DNA of 64,000 nucleotides from Haloferula helveola. GTDB lineage: Bacteria; Verrucomicrobiota; Verrucomicrobiia; Verrucomicrobiales; Akkermansiaceae. Both the position numbers and the translations under genes were made by a program. This document shows, in pieces, positions 7,452 to 15,236 of the stretch. The notes under the pieces were generated by a model. The model saw nothing but the letters and a program-made list of their open reading frames with translations, made no database searches and was not told the DNA's origin. The stretch lies in the NCBI RefSeq assembly GCF_037076345.1, contig NZ_AP024702.1:1674001-1738000 (forward strand). The letters run 5' to 3'. Numbering within the stretch: position 1 is the first letter of the stretch; each line of letters starts with the position of its first letter.

Positions 7452-8762
7452 ATGTCTGACGACGTTATTCATTTCACCTGCGAGTCCTGCCAGTCACGGC
7501 TCACCGTTCCCGTGGCACTCGCCGGGGTCGAAGGTCCCTGCCCCCGATGTTCGGCCACCATCAAGGCACCTGAAGCCGAGCCGAAGGCGCCATCGAGCGA
7601 CACGCCACGCCGCTTCCAGCCCGGGCAGAAGGCGAAGATTCCCGAGCCGCGCTCGAAACCGCTTCAGCCGGATTCGCTCCCGAGCCAGCCGACGATCCGC
7701 CCGGAACCGCGGGCGCTTCCGGAACGCAGCTCATCGCGGCCCGTGAGCCCACGGCACAGCACCGACGACATGGCACGCCGCACCCAGCCGGTGGCCGAGC
7801 GGCGAGTTTCGCGCCAAAAGCCCGGACTCTCCCGTATTCTCATGCCGGCGCTGTTTCTCGTCGCCGGTGGCGGGCTCGCCTACCTGCTCCTCTACCATTT
7901 CATGCCCGGTGGCCCCGGCAGCGCCCAGCGCAATGCCAACCATCCGCCGGCCGATGTCAAAGCGGATCCCGGCAACGGCTCCGCCGAGAAGCCTCCCGCA
8001 CCTTCTTCTGCCGAGCGCACGCCGGACACCCCGACGCCTCCGCAGCCTGCTCCCACGGAGACCGTCCGCGCGGCACCGGTCTCACCTCCCACACCTCCAC
8101 CGAACGACTCCGCCGCGGTCGCGGCAGAGGAGGCATTGGAATACTTCTTCCGCGCCACTTCGCTCGGCGCGCGACTTCCGATGATGGAGCCAGCCTACCA
8201 GCGGGAGAAGCTCGTCGGCACCGTCTTCGACGGTCCGATGCCGGAAGCCACGTCGATCGCCTCCGCGCCCCCGGATCGGAATGATCTCGAGGATTACACC
8301 AACTATCCGTTCCGGGTGACTTTCCGCACCGCGAACGAGACCACCGATGATGTTCTCGTGGTCGTCCGGAAGCGCGGCGACAACCCGCCGAGGGTGCTGG
8401 TCGATCCCCTGCTCGATTTGCTCGGCGGGCGACTCGCGAAGTTCGCCAGCGAGCCCGGAGCGGAAGCCTCGGCATTCCGGGCAATCATCGAACCGATGCC
8501 CCGCTGCTTCGAGCCGGACATCCCGAATCCCGACCGGAAGTTCACCTACAAGCTCTCCTCCACCGATCACGGCGGTGAGATCGCCCGTGCCTACGCCAGC
8601 CTGAACTCGCCCCTCGCCGAGCAGCTCTTCACCCCTGACTCCCAAATCCGCTGGGGCAAGCGCATCCGCGCCACCGTGGTGCTCTCTTGGAACGTGGAGG
8701 AGAATCCCGACCAGCCCTACATCGAGCTGGTCGAGATCAAGGACCTCAATTGGAGTCCTTGA
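7452..8762 (+). CDS. Zinc-ribbon, single-pass membrane protein of unknown function
   Basis: The 436-residue protein starts with a zinc-ribbon-like domain with CxxC at 10-13 and 30-33. A Pro/Arg-rich linker follows, then one transmembrane helix (about 128-149), a long Pro/Ala/Thr linker and a globular C-terminal domain of about 220 residues. ATG 7452 is chosen because the zinc ribbon follows at once and the upstream in-frame extension is low-complexity and crosses the promoter candidate. This cytoplasmic zinc ribbon, helix, external domain layout is common in planctomycete and verrucomicrobial hypotheticals. Its 3' end overlaps the convergent rhodanese-like gene by 17 bases. Function unknown. 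Confidence 0.75.
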   Translation: MSDDVIHFTCESCQSRLTVPVALAGVEGPCPRCSATIKAPEAEPKAPSSDTPRRFQPGQKAKIPEPRSKPLQPDSLPSQPTIRPEPRALPERSSSRPVSPRHSTDDMARRTQPVAERRVSRQKPGLSRILMPALFLVAGGGLAYLLLYHFMPGGPGSAQRNANHPPADVKADPGNGSAEKPPAPSSAERTPDTPTPPQPAPTETVRAAPVSPPTPPPNDSAAVAAEEALEYFFRATSLGARLPMMEPAYQREKLVGTVFDGPMPEATSIASAPPDRNDLEDYTNYPFRVTFRTANETTDDVLVVVRKRGDNPPRVLVDPLLDLLGGRLAKFASEPGAEASAFRAIIEPMPRCFEPDIPNPDRKFTYKLSSTDHGGEIARAYASLNSPLAEQLFTPDSQIRWGKRIRATVVLSWNVEENPDQPYIELVEIKDLNWSP

Positions 8763-9219
8763 TCATTCCTGCCTCGCGAAGGGCGGTCATGCCGCCCTGC
8801 AGCACGAGAATTTCGCCAGCGACGAGGGCGCTGTATTCGGCCTTCATCCGCTCGGCCAGATCGTGGCTCAGCGAGCAGTGAAGGTCGTCGCAGTAGATCA
8901 CGACCTTGGCGGCACCGAAGAAGGCGTTCTCATGCCGGACAATCTGCATGCCGAGATCCTCATCGGAGAGGGTGGTGACGTGGATCGATCCCTCAAGTCC
9001 GTCCTTCTGCCACGCATCTTTCCGTCGCGCATCGACCCAGAGCACGCCCGTCGTTCCTTCCTCAAGCAGCGTCTGAAGCCGGACCTCTCCCTCCTTCAGG
9101 GGCGTTTGCGCAAGCTCGGTCACCGGTTCGCCCGACGGCCTGCCGCTGGCGAACCAGGTGCCGGTCCCGGCGAGGATGGCGAAGCCCGCGATCAGTGCGA
9201 CTTCCACCGAGCTCTTCAC
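8746..9219 (-). CDS. Membrane-anchored rhodanese-like protein
   Basis: The 157-residue protein has an N-terminal hydrophobic anchor (about 6-23) and a rhodanese-like fold with the VDAR segment (62-65), a GSIH turn (78-81) and VVIYCDDLHCS. Cys110 is at the usual active-site position and Cys115 follows. Rhodaneses handle sulfane sulfur or act as redox carriers. A GTG start at 9219 is chosen because it forms a GTGA overlap with the stop of the DUF1573 gene; the longer frame upstream runs antisense-like through that gene. It is last in the ECF-sigma operon, which suggests a periplasmic redox or sulfur role. Confidence 0.75.
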   Translation of the reverse strand: MKSSVEVALIAGFAILAGTGTWFASGRPSGEPVTELAQTPLKEGEVRLQTLLEEGTTGVLWVDARRKDAWQKDGLEGSIHVTTLSDEDLGMQIVRHENAFFGAAKVVIYCDDLHCSLSHDLAERMKAEYSALVAGEILVLQGGMTALREAGMIKDSN

Positions 9220-9902
9220 TTCTTCTCGCCGGGCACGGGTTGGCGGACCAAGGCGAACGCCCGCTGCGTCGCGTGGCGGGGAATCGGGCAGTCGGTGGTG
9301 ATCTGGATCACGCCGAGCGATGGCGTCTCGGTGGTCTTCGGGGTGACGACCATCTCGTATTTCTTGCCGTTCTCGACCGTCTTCACCTCGATATCGAATG
9401 CGTCGCTTCCGCATTCGGCCGAGAGCACGTGGATCGGCTTCTCATAGTCGGTCACGATGCTGACAACGATCGGCTCGGGCTTGGCGCCGACTTCCCAGCG
9501 CAGGGTCTTCGGCTCGACGTTGACGATGACCGGGATGTGGACGCGCACGGTCAGCTTGACCGACGGATCCGATGCCGGATCGCCCTTGAGCCAGAGCTGC
9601 ACCGCCTTGTCGACGGTGCCGGAGAAGTTGCCCATGTCGAAATTCGCACGCAGCACGCCCTTCTCGCCCGGTTGGTAGATCAGTTTGCCGCCCTTTACCT
9701 GGACGCTCATGCACGAGCAGGTCGAGTCGTAGCGTGCGATGGTGACGGGCTTGTCGGTCTTGTTCTCGAATACAAAGTCGGTGGCGACCTGCTTTTCGTC
9801 GGGCGGCACATGGACCTCCTTGAGGGTCTCGTCGAAGCTGAGTTCGGCGGCGCCACAGACCGACAGCAGGCCAAGGGCAAGGAGAAGCGGCAGGCGTTTC
9901 AT
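9216..9902 (-). CDS. DUF1573 family exported protein
   Basis: The 228-residue protein has a signal peptide (about 1-19, ending VCGAAE) and DUF1573 immunoglobulin-like features: ENKTDKPVTI followed by the TCSC motif at 61-64, then a second beta-sandwich half. DUF1573 proteins are exported and common in Bacteroidetes, Verrucomicrobia and Planctomycetes; their function is unknown. Start at the ATG before the signal peptide; 5' extension rejected. It sits eight bases after an exported hypothetical and overlaps the rhodanese-like gene, so the two may act together in the periplasm. Confidence 0.85.
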   Translation of the reverse strand: MKRLPLLLALGLLSVCGAAELSFDETLKEVHVPPDEKQVATDFVFENKTDKPVTIARYDSTCSCMSVQVKGGKLIYQPGEKGVLRANFDMGNFSGTVDKAVQLWLKGDPASDPSVKLTVRVHIPVIVNVEPKTLRWEVGAKPEPIVVSIVTDYEKPIHVLSAECGSDAFDIEVKTVENGKKYEMVVTPKTTETPSLGVIQITTDCPIPRHATQRAFALVRQPVPGEKK

Positions 9903-9910
9903 CGACGAAA

Positions 9911-10417
9911 CTATGAGCCTCGTTTCGCCGATGGCGCAAGCTCGACCGAGATGATCAGGCGTCCGCCCCGCCACTCGGGACCGAGCACCAGCACCGGCTT
10001 GCCTTCGGAAAGCGGGATGCCGGACTTGAGGATCTTCTTGCGGCTCAGCCACAGTTCGAGGTCGAGGCGCATCGAGTGATCGGAAATCTGGCTCTCGGCT
10101 TCGAAGCGGCAAAGGATCTCGTCACTCCCCGCGATCGGCTGGGCCCAGTTTTCGTAGCTGCGGTAAAGCGACTGGGTGTCTGAACCCAGCAGCCGGTAGT
10201 GGCCGAAGCGGAGCTTTTCGTGGCCCTGCAGGCGCTTGACGGTCTCTTCGTCGGCATCGGTCGAGCGTTCGCCCGCCACCGACGGATCACCATCGGTTCC
10301 GAAATAGACGACCACCTTCACCTGCCCGACCGTCTCCCGTCCGGGGTCGGCGGCCAGCGTCATCGACGGGACCAGCCCAGCGGCGAGCAAAAGAGGCAGG
10401 AAGGTCCGGCGTTTCAT
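9911..10417 (-). CDS. Exported hypothetical protein in ECF-sigma operon
   Basis: The 168-residue protein begins MKRRTFL followed by a hydrophobic signal segment ending about residue 22 (TLAAD). The mature part is predicted mostly beta and contains no recognised motif. Its start overlaps the anti-sigma gene by four bases (ATGA). Co-transcription with an ECF sigma factor and its anti-sigma factor suggests an envelope role, possibly part of the sensed or induced system. Family not recognised. Confidence 0.7.
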   Translation of the reverse strand: MKRRTFLPLLLAAGLVPSMTLAADPGRETVGQVKVVVYFGTDGDPSVAGERSTDADEETVKRLQGHEKLRFGHYRLLGSDTQSLYRSYENWAQPIAGSDEILCRFEAESQISDHSMRLDLELWLSRKKILKSGIPLSEGKPVLVLGPEWRGGRLIISVELAPSAKRGS

Positions 10418-10968
10418 CGCTTCGGGGAGGCGTCGGCCATGCGGCTCGGCTCGGGCTCGATCATCGCCGTTTCGGGAATCTCCCAGCTGTCGGGGATCGC
10501 ATCGACTCCGGCGAGAACGATCACGGTCGCCTCGTCATCGCTGACGTATTCCGCCTCCACTCCTTTCTCGGGCGTGTAAAGCACCGGCGCCATCGTCGCG
10601 ATCGGCGCGGTGACCTCGGAAGATCCGCCCCCGCGGCCCAGCATGAATCCGAAGACCATGCAGGCGGCTGCGGTCGCCGGCATCAGCCACATCCACGGGA
10701 TCGTGCGCTCCCTCGGCGGGGCCGCACTGCGGACCTCGGTGACCTCGATCTCGCGGCGGATGCGGGCATTGAAAAACTCGGCGTGCGGGACTTCGTCGTC
10801 ATCGGCAAAGGCGGATCCGAGCAACGACCTGCTCCACCGGGCCTGTTCACGCCGCTCGTGCCACTCCGGCTGGCCGGCGACCCATGCCTCGACCTCGGCG
10901 GCCGCGGTCGCATCCAGCTCGTCCTCGACCCACAGGGCCAGGAGTTCGTCATCGGGCTTCATACTCAT
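10414..10968 (-). CDS. Membrane-bound anti-sigma factor
   Basis: The 184-residue protein has an N-terminal cytoplasmic region with the anti-sigma-like helix DDELLALWVEDELDA (6-20), one transmembrane helix (about 91-111) and a periplasmic tail of about 70 residues. Its gene overlaps the end of the ECF sigma gene by 20 bases. By family precedent the cytoplasmic part sequesters the sigma factor until an envelope signal arrives. No zinc-binding HxxxCxxC motif is visible, so it is not a ZAS-type anti-sigma factor. Confidence 0.82.
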   Translation of the reverse strand: MSMKPDDELLALWVEDELDATAAAEVEAWVAGQPEWHERREQARWSRSLLGSAFADDDEVPHAEFFNARIRREIEVTEVRSAAPPRERTIPWMWLMPATAAACMVFGFMLGRGGGSSEVTAPIATMAPVLYTPEKGVEAEYVSDDEATVIVLAGVDAIPDSWEIPETAMIEPEPSRMADASPKR

Positions 10969-11581
10969 CTTTCAGCAGCGTTTGCAGTTTCTGGCGGGCG
11001 TAGTGCAGGCGGCTCATCACCGTGCCGATGGAGCAATCCATCACCTCGGCGATCTCCTTATACGCCAATCCTTGGACATCCTTCAAGACCACCGCCTGGC
11101 GATGGTCCGGGGAAAGCTGGTTGAGCGCGGCCTCAATCTTGCCGCGAAGTTCGTCGGTGCGCAGCGCCTCGTCGGGCCGTTGGGCGGCTCCGGGGGTGGT
11201 CAGGGAACCGGGATCGACCTGATCGGAGCTGAAGATTTCCTCATTCAGCTCGCCGCCCGATTCGGGTCGTTTGCGGCGCACCCAGTCGTAAACCGTGTTG
11301 TGCGCGATCCGATAGAGCCACGTGGTGAACTTGGCCTTCACCTCGAAGCGCGGCAGCGCCTTCCACGCCTTGATGAAGGCCTCTTGGGAGAGGTCCCAGG
11401 CATCGGCGTCGTTTTTGACCATTTGGCGGATCATGGCGTAAATGCGTCCCCGGTGACGCGTCACCAGCGTGTCGTACGCCGCGGAATCCCCCGCCTGCGC
11501 CTGCAGCACCAGCTCCTCGTCCGTCGGGCCTTCGCCGACTTCCGGGTGCTCTTTCGACGCTGATCGCTCGGATTTATTCAT
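10949..11581 (-). CDS. ECF-type RNA polymerase sigma factor
   Basis: The 210-residue protein has sigma region 2 at about 36-80 (YDTLVTRHRGRIYAMIRQ, then DLSQEAFIKAWKALPRF) and sigma region 4 at about 152-203 with the helix-turn-helix LAYKEIAEVMDCSIGTVMSRLHYAR. This is the RpoE-like ECF layout. It leads a five-gene operon: sigma, anti-sigma, exported hypothetical, DUF1573, rhodanese-like. It probably directs transcription of envelope-related genes, including its own operon; no target promoter could be assigned. Confidence 0.92.
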   Translation of the reverse strand: MNKSERSASKEHPEVGEGPTDEELVLQAQAGDSAAYDTLVTRHRGRIYAMIRQMVKNDADAWDLSQEAFIKAWKALPRFEVKAKFTTWLYRIAHNTVYDWVRRKRPESGGELNEEIFSSDQVDPGSLTTPGAAQRPDEALRTDELRGKIEAALNQLSPDHRQAVVLKDVQGLAYKEIAEVMDCSIGTVMSRLHYARQKLQTLLKDEYEAR

Positions 11582-11695
11582 CGCGCTGCAAGCCCTGACC
11601 CGGCAATGCCATCCTGCCCCGGTCGGTGCGGAGCTTGGAGTCGCTCTCCCTTGGTGGCAAACCGATTCAGCCAGCCGCCAAAGCCTGTCGACGCC

Positions 11696-12127
11696 CTAAC
11701 CTCGAAGCGGATGCTTCCATTCCAAATCCGGGAATCTGGCGAAACCGGAATCCGTGCTGTACCAGACGCAGCCGGTTTCGATCGCCAAGGCCGCATGGTA
11801 GGCATCCGGGATGAGGTTCCCTTTGGCCCCCACCGACTCAGACAAGGCGGCGAAAATCGGCCAATGCCGATTCCCGGGGGAAATGATGTGGAGGTTGGGC
11901 CGGTTCCGCAGTTGCTCGCAAAAGCGCAGAGCGACGCCAAGTGGCGTGGGATCATGGAAAACCTTCGGATGGGTCACCACCCTGAGGAATCCGGAGAGGA
12001 CCAGCTCCGAAACCGCGCAGGGCGTGGTTCCGGACAGTTGCTCCTCAAGCCAAGTCCGGTAGGCCTCATGCTCCGGCGTGTCCTCGCGATGGGCGTAAAC
12101 CAGCACATTGACATCGAGCAGCTTCAT
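11696..12127 (-). CDS. vapC: VapC-type PIN-domain ribonuclease toxin
   Basis: The 143-residue PIN-domain protein has the acidic active-site residues expected for VapC toxins: Asp5 in LLDVNVLVYA, Glu41 in SELV, Asp108 in IPDAY and Asp126 in STDSGF. VapC toxins cleave RNA, often initiator tRNA or rRNA. The gene overlaps the antitoxin gene by four bases (ATGA), the standard order with the antitoxin first. Confidence 0.9.
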   Translation of the reverse strand: MKLLDVNVLVYAHREDTPEHEAYRTWLEEQLSGTTPCAVSELVLSGFLRVVTHPKVFHDPTPLGVALRFCEQLRNRPNLHIISPGNRHWPIFAALSESVGAKGNLIPDAYHAALAIETGCVWYSTDSGFARFPDLEWKHPLRG

Positions 12128-12363
12128 CGCCCCTCCATCAACTCCAGCAGCGCCGCGTTATGGTCGAGATCGACCCCTCCTTGCACCCCGCCCTGCCCAA
12201 AGGTCGGCAGGGGTTCGGGCCGGACATCTGAGCCTTCGGGTCCACGACTCAGGAGCACCCGAAGCCCGTCCGCCACCAGTTCGCCGAGCGATTTTCCTTC
12301 CTCCAAGGATCGCGCCTTCGCCTGCTCAAGCAGAGCGTCCGGGATGTTCACCGTGGTTCTCAT
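12124..12363 (-). CDS. vapB: VapB-type antitoxin with ribbon-helix-helix N-terminus
   Basis: The 79-residue protein starts MRTTVNIPDALLEQAKA, a typical ribbon-helix-helix strand and helix, followed by LGELVADGLRVLL. The C-terminal part, with LLELMEGR at the end, would wrap the PIN toxin. It should bind its own promoter as a dimer and neutralise VapC. Two identical palindromes lie at and just upstream of its ATG, consistent with autoregulation. Confidence 0.88.
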   Translation of the reverse strand: MRTTVNIPDALLEQAKARSLEEGKSLGELVADGLRVLLSRGPEGSDVRPEPLPTFGQGGVQGGVDLDHNAALLELMEGR

Positions 12364-12396
12364 GCATCATGATGTAATCCCAATGCATCATGATGT
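12362..12396 (-). promoter_or_regulatory. Double palindromic operator of vapBC
   Basis: ATGCATCATGATGT occurs twice, at 12362-12375 and 12383-12396, 21 bases apart (two helical turns). Each copy contains the perfect palindrome CATCATGATG. The downstream copy covers the vapB start codon and the upstream copy covers the stop of the FAD oxidoreductase gene. Spacing and symmetry fit two ribbon-helix-helix dimers bound on the same face. Confidence 0.75.
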
Positions 12397-13566
12397 CAAT
12401 GAGCTGGCCGCCATCCGCCCGGCAGCCTCGCCGGTGGCGAAGCAGGTGCCCATCACGCGGATCGACGCCTGAGCCTCGTGATCGCAGGAGATGCAGCGCC
12501 CCGCCACGAACAGCCGCTCGAGGCCCTTCGCCTTCAGCGCGCCCGACGGAATCCCCGCCGCCCGGCCGTTTTCGGGATAGCGCAGCTTCGGACCGCGGTT
12601 GGTTTCGCGGAGTTCCAGCGGCCACGCGGCGAGCGCGATGTCGTCGTCGTGACGCGCGCCCGCCAGCACTTCCTGCCCCGTGAGCGTCACCTCACCGATC
12701 CACCGCCGGCTTTCCCGCACGCCGGCGCGTGCCGGCCAATGGGAAATATAGGCGGCCTCCCAGCCCGGCTGGTTCCCTCGGAAATACAACATCACCCGTT
12801 GCGCGACCTCTCGACCGGTCGATTCGAGCGCCGACAGGCAACCGGGGTCGGTCGGGTCGTAGGTGCCGGTTTCCTCGCCGGACAGGTCCAAGGTTCCGAA
12901 GACCTCACCCGTCCTTCCGCTGACTCGGAAATGCATGCCGAGCGCCGCCTTCGGCAGGTCGCCGGAGCGGATACCTTCAACGATTCGGCCGGCCAGTTCC
13001 AGTCCGGCCAGTTCCCCGGCCACGCCCTGCACTCCACAGACGTAAGCCGGGCGCTGGAGCTTTTCCGGAGCCGCACGTTCGTCCGCAACTCCGAGCGCCG
13101 CCGCCGCCACAGCATCGCCGCTGCAATCGATGACCGCTCCGGCGTCGATCTTAAGAATGCTGCCGCGACACGCCACACGTGCCTTCCACCCGGGCTCAAG
13201 TGCAACCAGCTCGCTGTGGAATAGCACTTCCACACCCGCCTCACGGACCATCGCGTCGGCAATCGCCGCGAAATCGACAGGGTGCTGCGGCAGCACCCAA
13301 ACCCGTCCCATCTTCACGGCGTCGCGACCGGTCGCAGCACGCATGCGGTCGGCGATCTCCATCGGCAAGCCATCGTTGGCCGGCTCGGGGGAGTCTCCAT
13401 CGATGAGGTAAAGTCCGCAAAAGGTGTGAACCAACGAGGCGGTCCCCATTCCGCCAAGCATCCCATGCCGCTCGATCAGGACTGTCCTTGCGCCGGACCT
13501 CGCCGCGCTGACGGCCGCAGCCAGTCCGGCGCTGCCTCCGCCGATGACCAGCACGTCCGCCTTCAT
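12388..13566 (-). CDS. FAD-dependent oxidoreductase
   Basis: The 392-residue flavoprotein opens with a Rossmann dinucleotide motif VIGGGSAGLAAA (7-18) and IERHGMLGGMG (31-41). It ends with a second FAD contact near LFVAGRCISCDHEAQASIRVMGTCFATGEAAG, given here only as position about 352-384. This is the FAD_oxidored layout common in Verrucomicrobia and Planctomycetes. Substrate unknown. Its ATG overlaps the stop of a lone acyl carrier protein gene by four bases, so it might act on a carrier-bound substrate; that is inference. Confidence 0.85.
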   Translation of the reverse strand: MKADVLVIGGGSAGLAAAVSAARSGARTVLIERHGMLGGMGTASLVHTFCGLYLIDGDSPEPANDGLPMEIADRMRAATGRDAVKMGRVWVLPQHPVDFAAIADAMVREAGVEVLFHSELVALEPGWKARVACRGSILKIDAGAVIDCSGDAVAAAALGVADERAAPEKLQRPAYVCGVQGVAGELAGLELAGRIVEGIRSGDLPKAALGMHFRVSGRTGEVFGTLDLSGEETGTYDPTDPGCLSALESTGREVAQRVMLYFRGNQPGWEAAYISHWPARAGVRESRRWIGEVTLTGQEVLAGARHDDDIALAAWPLELRETNRGPKLRYPENGRAAGIPSGALKAKGLERLFVAGRCISCDHEAQASIRVMGTCFATGEAAGRMAASSLTS

Positions 13567-13817
13567 CGGCGGGCATTGATGGTTGCCGCCATCCGCGCCG
13601 GCGTGCCGATCGTGTCGCGTCCGACATCCGCCGCACCGAGCACCGCACCCCAGCGCTCCTCGATGACCACGATGAGCTGCATCACCGCCATCGAGTCGAG
13701 GCCGGCTTCGAAAAGATCGGTCTCGCCATCGGCACCCGCGGGAAGCTCGAGGAGCTGTTCCTCCTCAAGCATCCGAATCACGTCTTCCGTGGCGCACTCC
13801 GCTGTCATCCGCGCCAA
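13563..13817 (-). CDS. Acyl/peptidyl carrier protein
   Basis: The 84-residue four-helix protein has the phosphopantetheine attachment context DLFEAGLDSMAVMQL, with Ser42 as the expected carrier site. It is distinct from the very acidic fatty-acid AcpP and looks like a specialised carrier. No ketosynthase, adenylation domain or phosphopantetheinyl transferase lies nearby; its only operon partner is the FAD oxidoreductase. A second ATG four codons in is equally possible. Confidence 0.82.
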   Translation of the reverse strand: MARMTAECATEDVIRMLEEEQLLELPAGADGETDLFEAGLDSMAVMQLIVVIEERWGAVLGAADVGRDTIGTPARMAATINARR

Positions 13818-13850
13818 GCTTCCGGCGAACGGGCGAAGGGATCAAGCCCA

Positions 13851-13932
13851 TGGACCGCGCGACCCCAGTCGCGCTCTTGCCTATCCGTCCCTCTTCCGGG
13901 GCTCCGGGGCGCGACTGGGGTCGCGCGGTCCA
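13851..13932. repeat. Palindromic repeat element, copy 1 (23-bp perfect arms)
   Basis: The arm at 13851-13873 begins TGGACCGCGCGACCCC and is exactly complementary to 13910-13932, with a 36-base spacer containing TTCCGGGG. A second, related element is at 19728-19802 with the same outer TGGACCGCG and the same TTCCGGGG. It could fold as a long hairpin between the carrier-protein gene and the Gfo/Idh/MocA gene. It looks like a REP/MITE-like family without its own gene. Confidence 0.75.
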
Positions 13933-13949
13933 GCTCTCCCGTCAGCCCT

Positions 13950-15218
13950 TCAAATCTCGATCTTCCAAGGCGCGCGCATCGGTTGATTGACCAGCGCGTT
14001 GGCTTCGTCGTCGTCGAACTTGAGCGTCTTCGGATCGAACTTCAGGTTCTTGTTTAAGCGGTGGGCGATCTTGCCGATATTGACGATCGTGCACGACCAG
14101 AACCCGTTCTCCTCGTTGAGCGCGAACTTCTTCCGGGTGCGCACGCTTTCGTGGAAGTCGGTGATCTGCGGCTCGGGATCCGGCAAGGCGTCGATCTTCT
14201 TGTCGAGGTCCTTGATGTCGCTCTTGAAGCCACGGTAGATCTTGCCCTTCGGCCCTTCCATGTAGGCGGCATCCTTGTCCTTGTTCTCGCCGTCGAGGAC
14301 GAGCTGGCAGCCGTCGGCGTAGGTGAACGTGATACGCCTCCAGGTGCCCACGGCATCCTTGTCCTGCGGATCGGCATCGATCTCGACCGATACCGGCGCG
14401 GTGTCGTCCTTGCCGAGAATGTACTGCGCCGGGTCGAGGTAGTGCTGGCCCATGTCGCCCAAGCCGCCGCCATCGTAGTCCCAGTAACCGCGGAAGTTCG
14501 CGTGGACCCGATGCGGGTGGTACGGCTTCTTCGGTGCCGGCCCGAGCCAGAAGTCGTAGTCGAGTTCCGGCGGCACCGGTTGTTCCTTGAGGCCGGTCTT
14601 GCCGACCCAGTTGAACTTCCAGTTGAAGCCGGTCACGCCGGACACGGTGATCTTGAGCGGCCATCCGAGCAGGTCATGCATCGCCGCCTTCTTCAGCTTC
14701 TTCACCGGCACGCCCATGCCGTAGAAGTTGTCTTTGAAACGGAACCAGGTGTTGAGGCGGAACATCCGCTGATACTTGGCCGCCGCATCCACCATCAGCT
14801 TGCCCTCCCCGATCGTGCGGCTCATCGGCTTCTCGCCCCACACGTCCTTGCCCGCCTTCATCGCCTCGATGCCCTGGATCGCGTGCCAGTGCGGAGGTGT
14901 CGCCACGTGCACGATGTCGATGTCGTCGCGCGCGATCAGTTCGCGGAAGTCATGGTAGCCGGTGATCCCTTTCGATTCACCGCCGGTCTGCTTCATCCGG
15001 TTGGCGAGGTGGTTCTTGTCGACGTCGCAAAGCGCCAGCAGACGGCCCGGCATCTTGAGGTGGGCCGAGCAGATCCCGCCGCAACCGATGATCCCGCGCG
15101 TCAGTTCTTCGGACGGCGGAGTCTGGCCGTTCACGCCGAGCACCCGGCTCGGGACGATCTGGATGGTGGCAAGGGCCGCGAGGCTCTTCAGGGATTGGCG
15201 GCGGGTCAGGTGTTTCAT
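13950..15218 (-). CDS. Secreted Gfo/Idh/MocA family oxidoreductase 1
   Basis: The 422-residue protein has an N-terminal TRRQSLKSLAALA signal with a twin-arginine (Tat-like) pair at 6-7, an NAD(P)-binding Rossmann start GIIGCGGICSAH (42-53) and the catalytic-fold EKP motif (129-131). These proteins oxidise or reduce sugars, inositols and related polyols. Verrucomicrobial Tat-type members are typically linked to degradation of complex carbohydrates. It is encoded just after an MFS transporter on the same strand (18-base gap), suggesting uptake plus oxidation of the same compound. Substrate unknown. Confidence 0.88.
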   Translation of the reverse strand: MKHLTRRQSLKSLAALATIQIVPSRVLGVNGQTPPSEELTRGIIGCGGICSAHLKMPGRLLALCDVDKNHLANRMKQTGGESKGITGYHDFRELIARDDIDIVHVATPPHWHAIQGIEAMKAGKDVWGEKPMSRTIGEGKLMVDAAAKYQRMFRLNTWFRFKDNFYGMGVPVKKLKKAAMHDLLGWPLKITVSGVTGFNWKFNWVGKTGLKEQPVPPELDYDFWLGPAPKKPYHPHRVHANFRGYWDYDGGGLGDMGQHYLDPAQYILGKDDTAPVSVEIDADPQDKDAVGTWRRITFTYADGCQLVLDGENKDKDAAYMEGPKGKIYRGFKSDIKDLDKKIDALPDPEPQITDFHESVRTRKKFALNEENGFWSCTIVNIGKIAHRLNKNLKFDPKTLKFDDDEANALVNQPMRAPWKIEI

Positions 15219-15236
15219 GGATCAACAGATACGGGA

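Noticed and set aside
7257-8645. Several long antisense frames over the zinc-ribbon membrane protein gene
   Set aside because: Typical high-GC shadow frames with no recognisable motifs.
8746-9414. Longer start for the rhodanese-like gene at 9414
   Set aside because: The added 65 residues are an out-of-frame reading of the DUF1573 gene; GTG at 9219 overlaps that gene's stop as GTGA.
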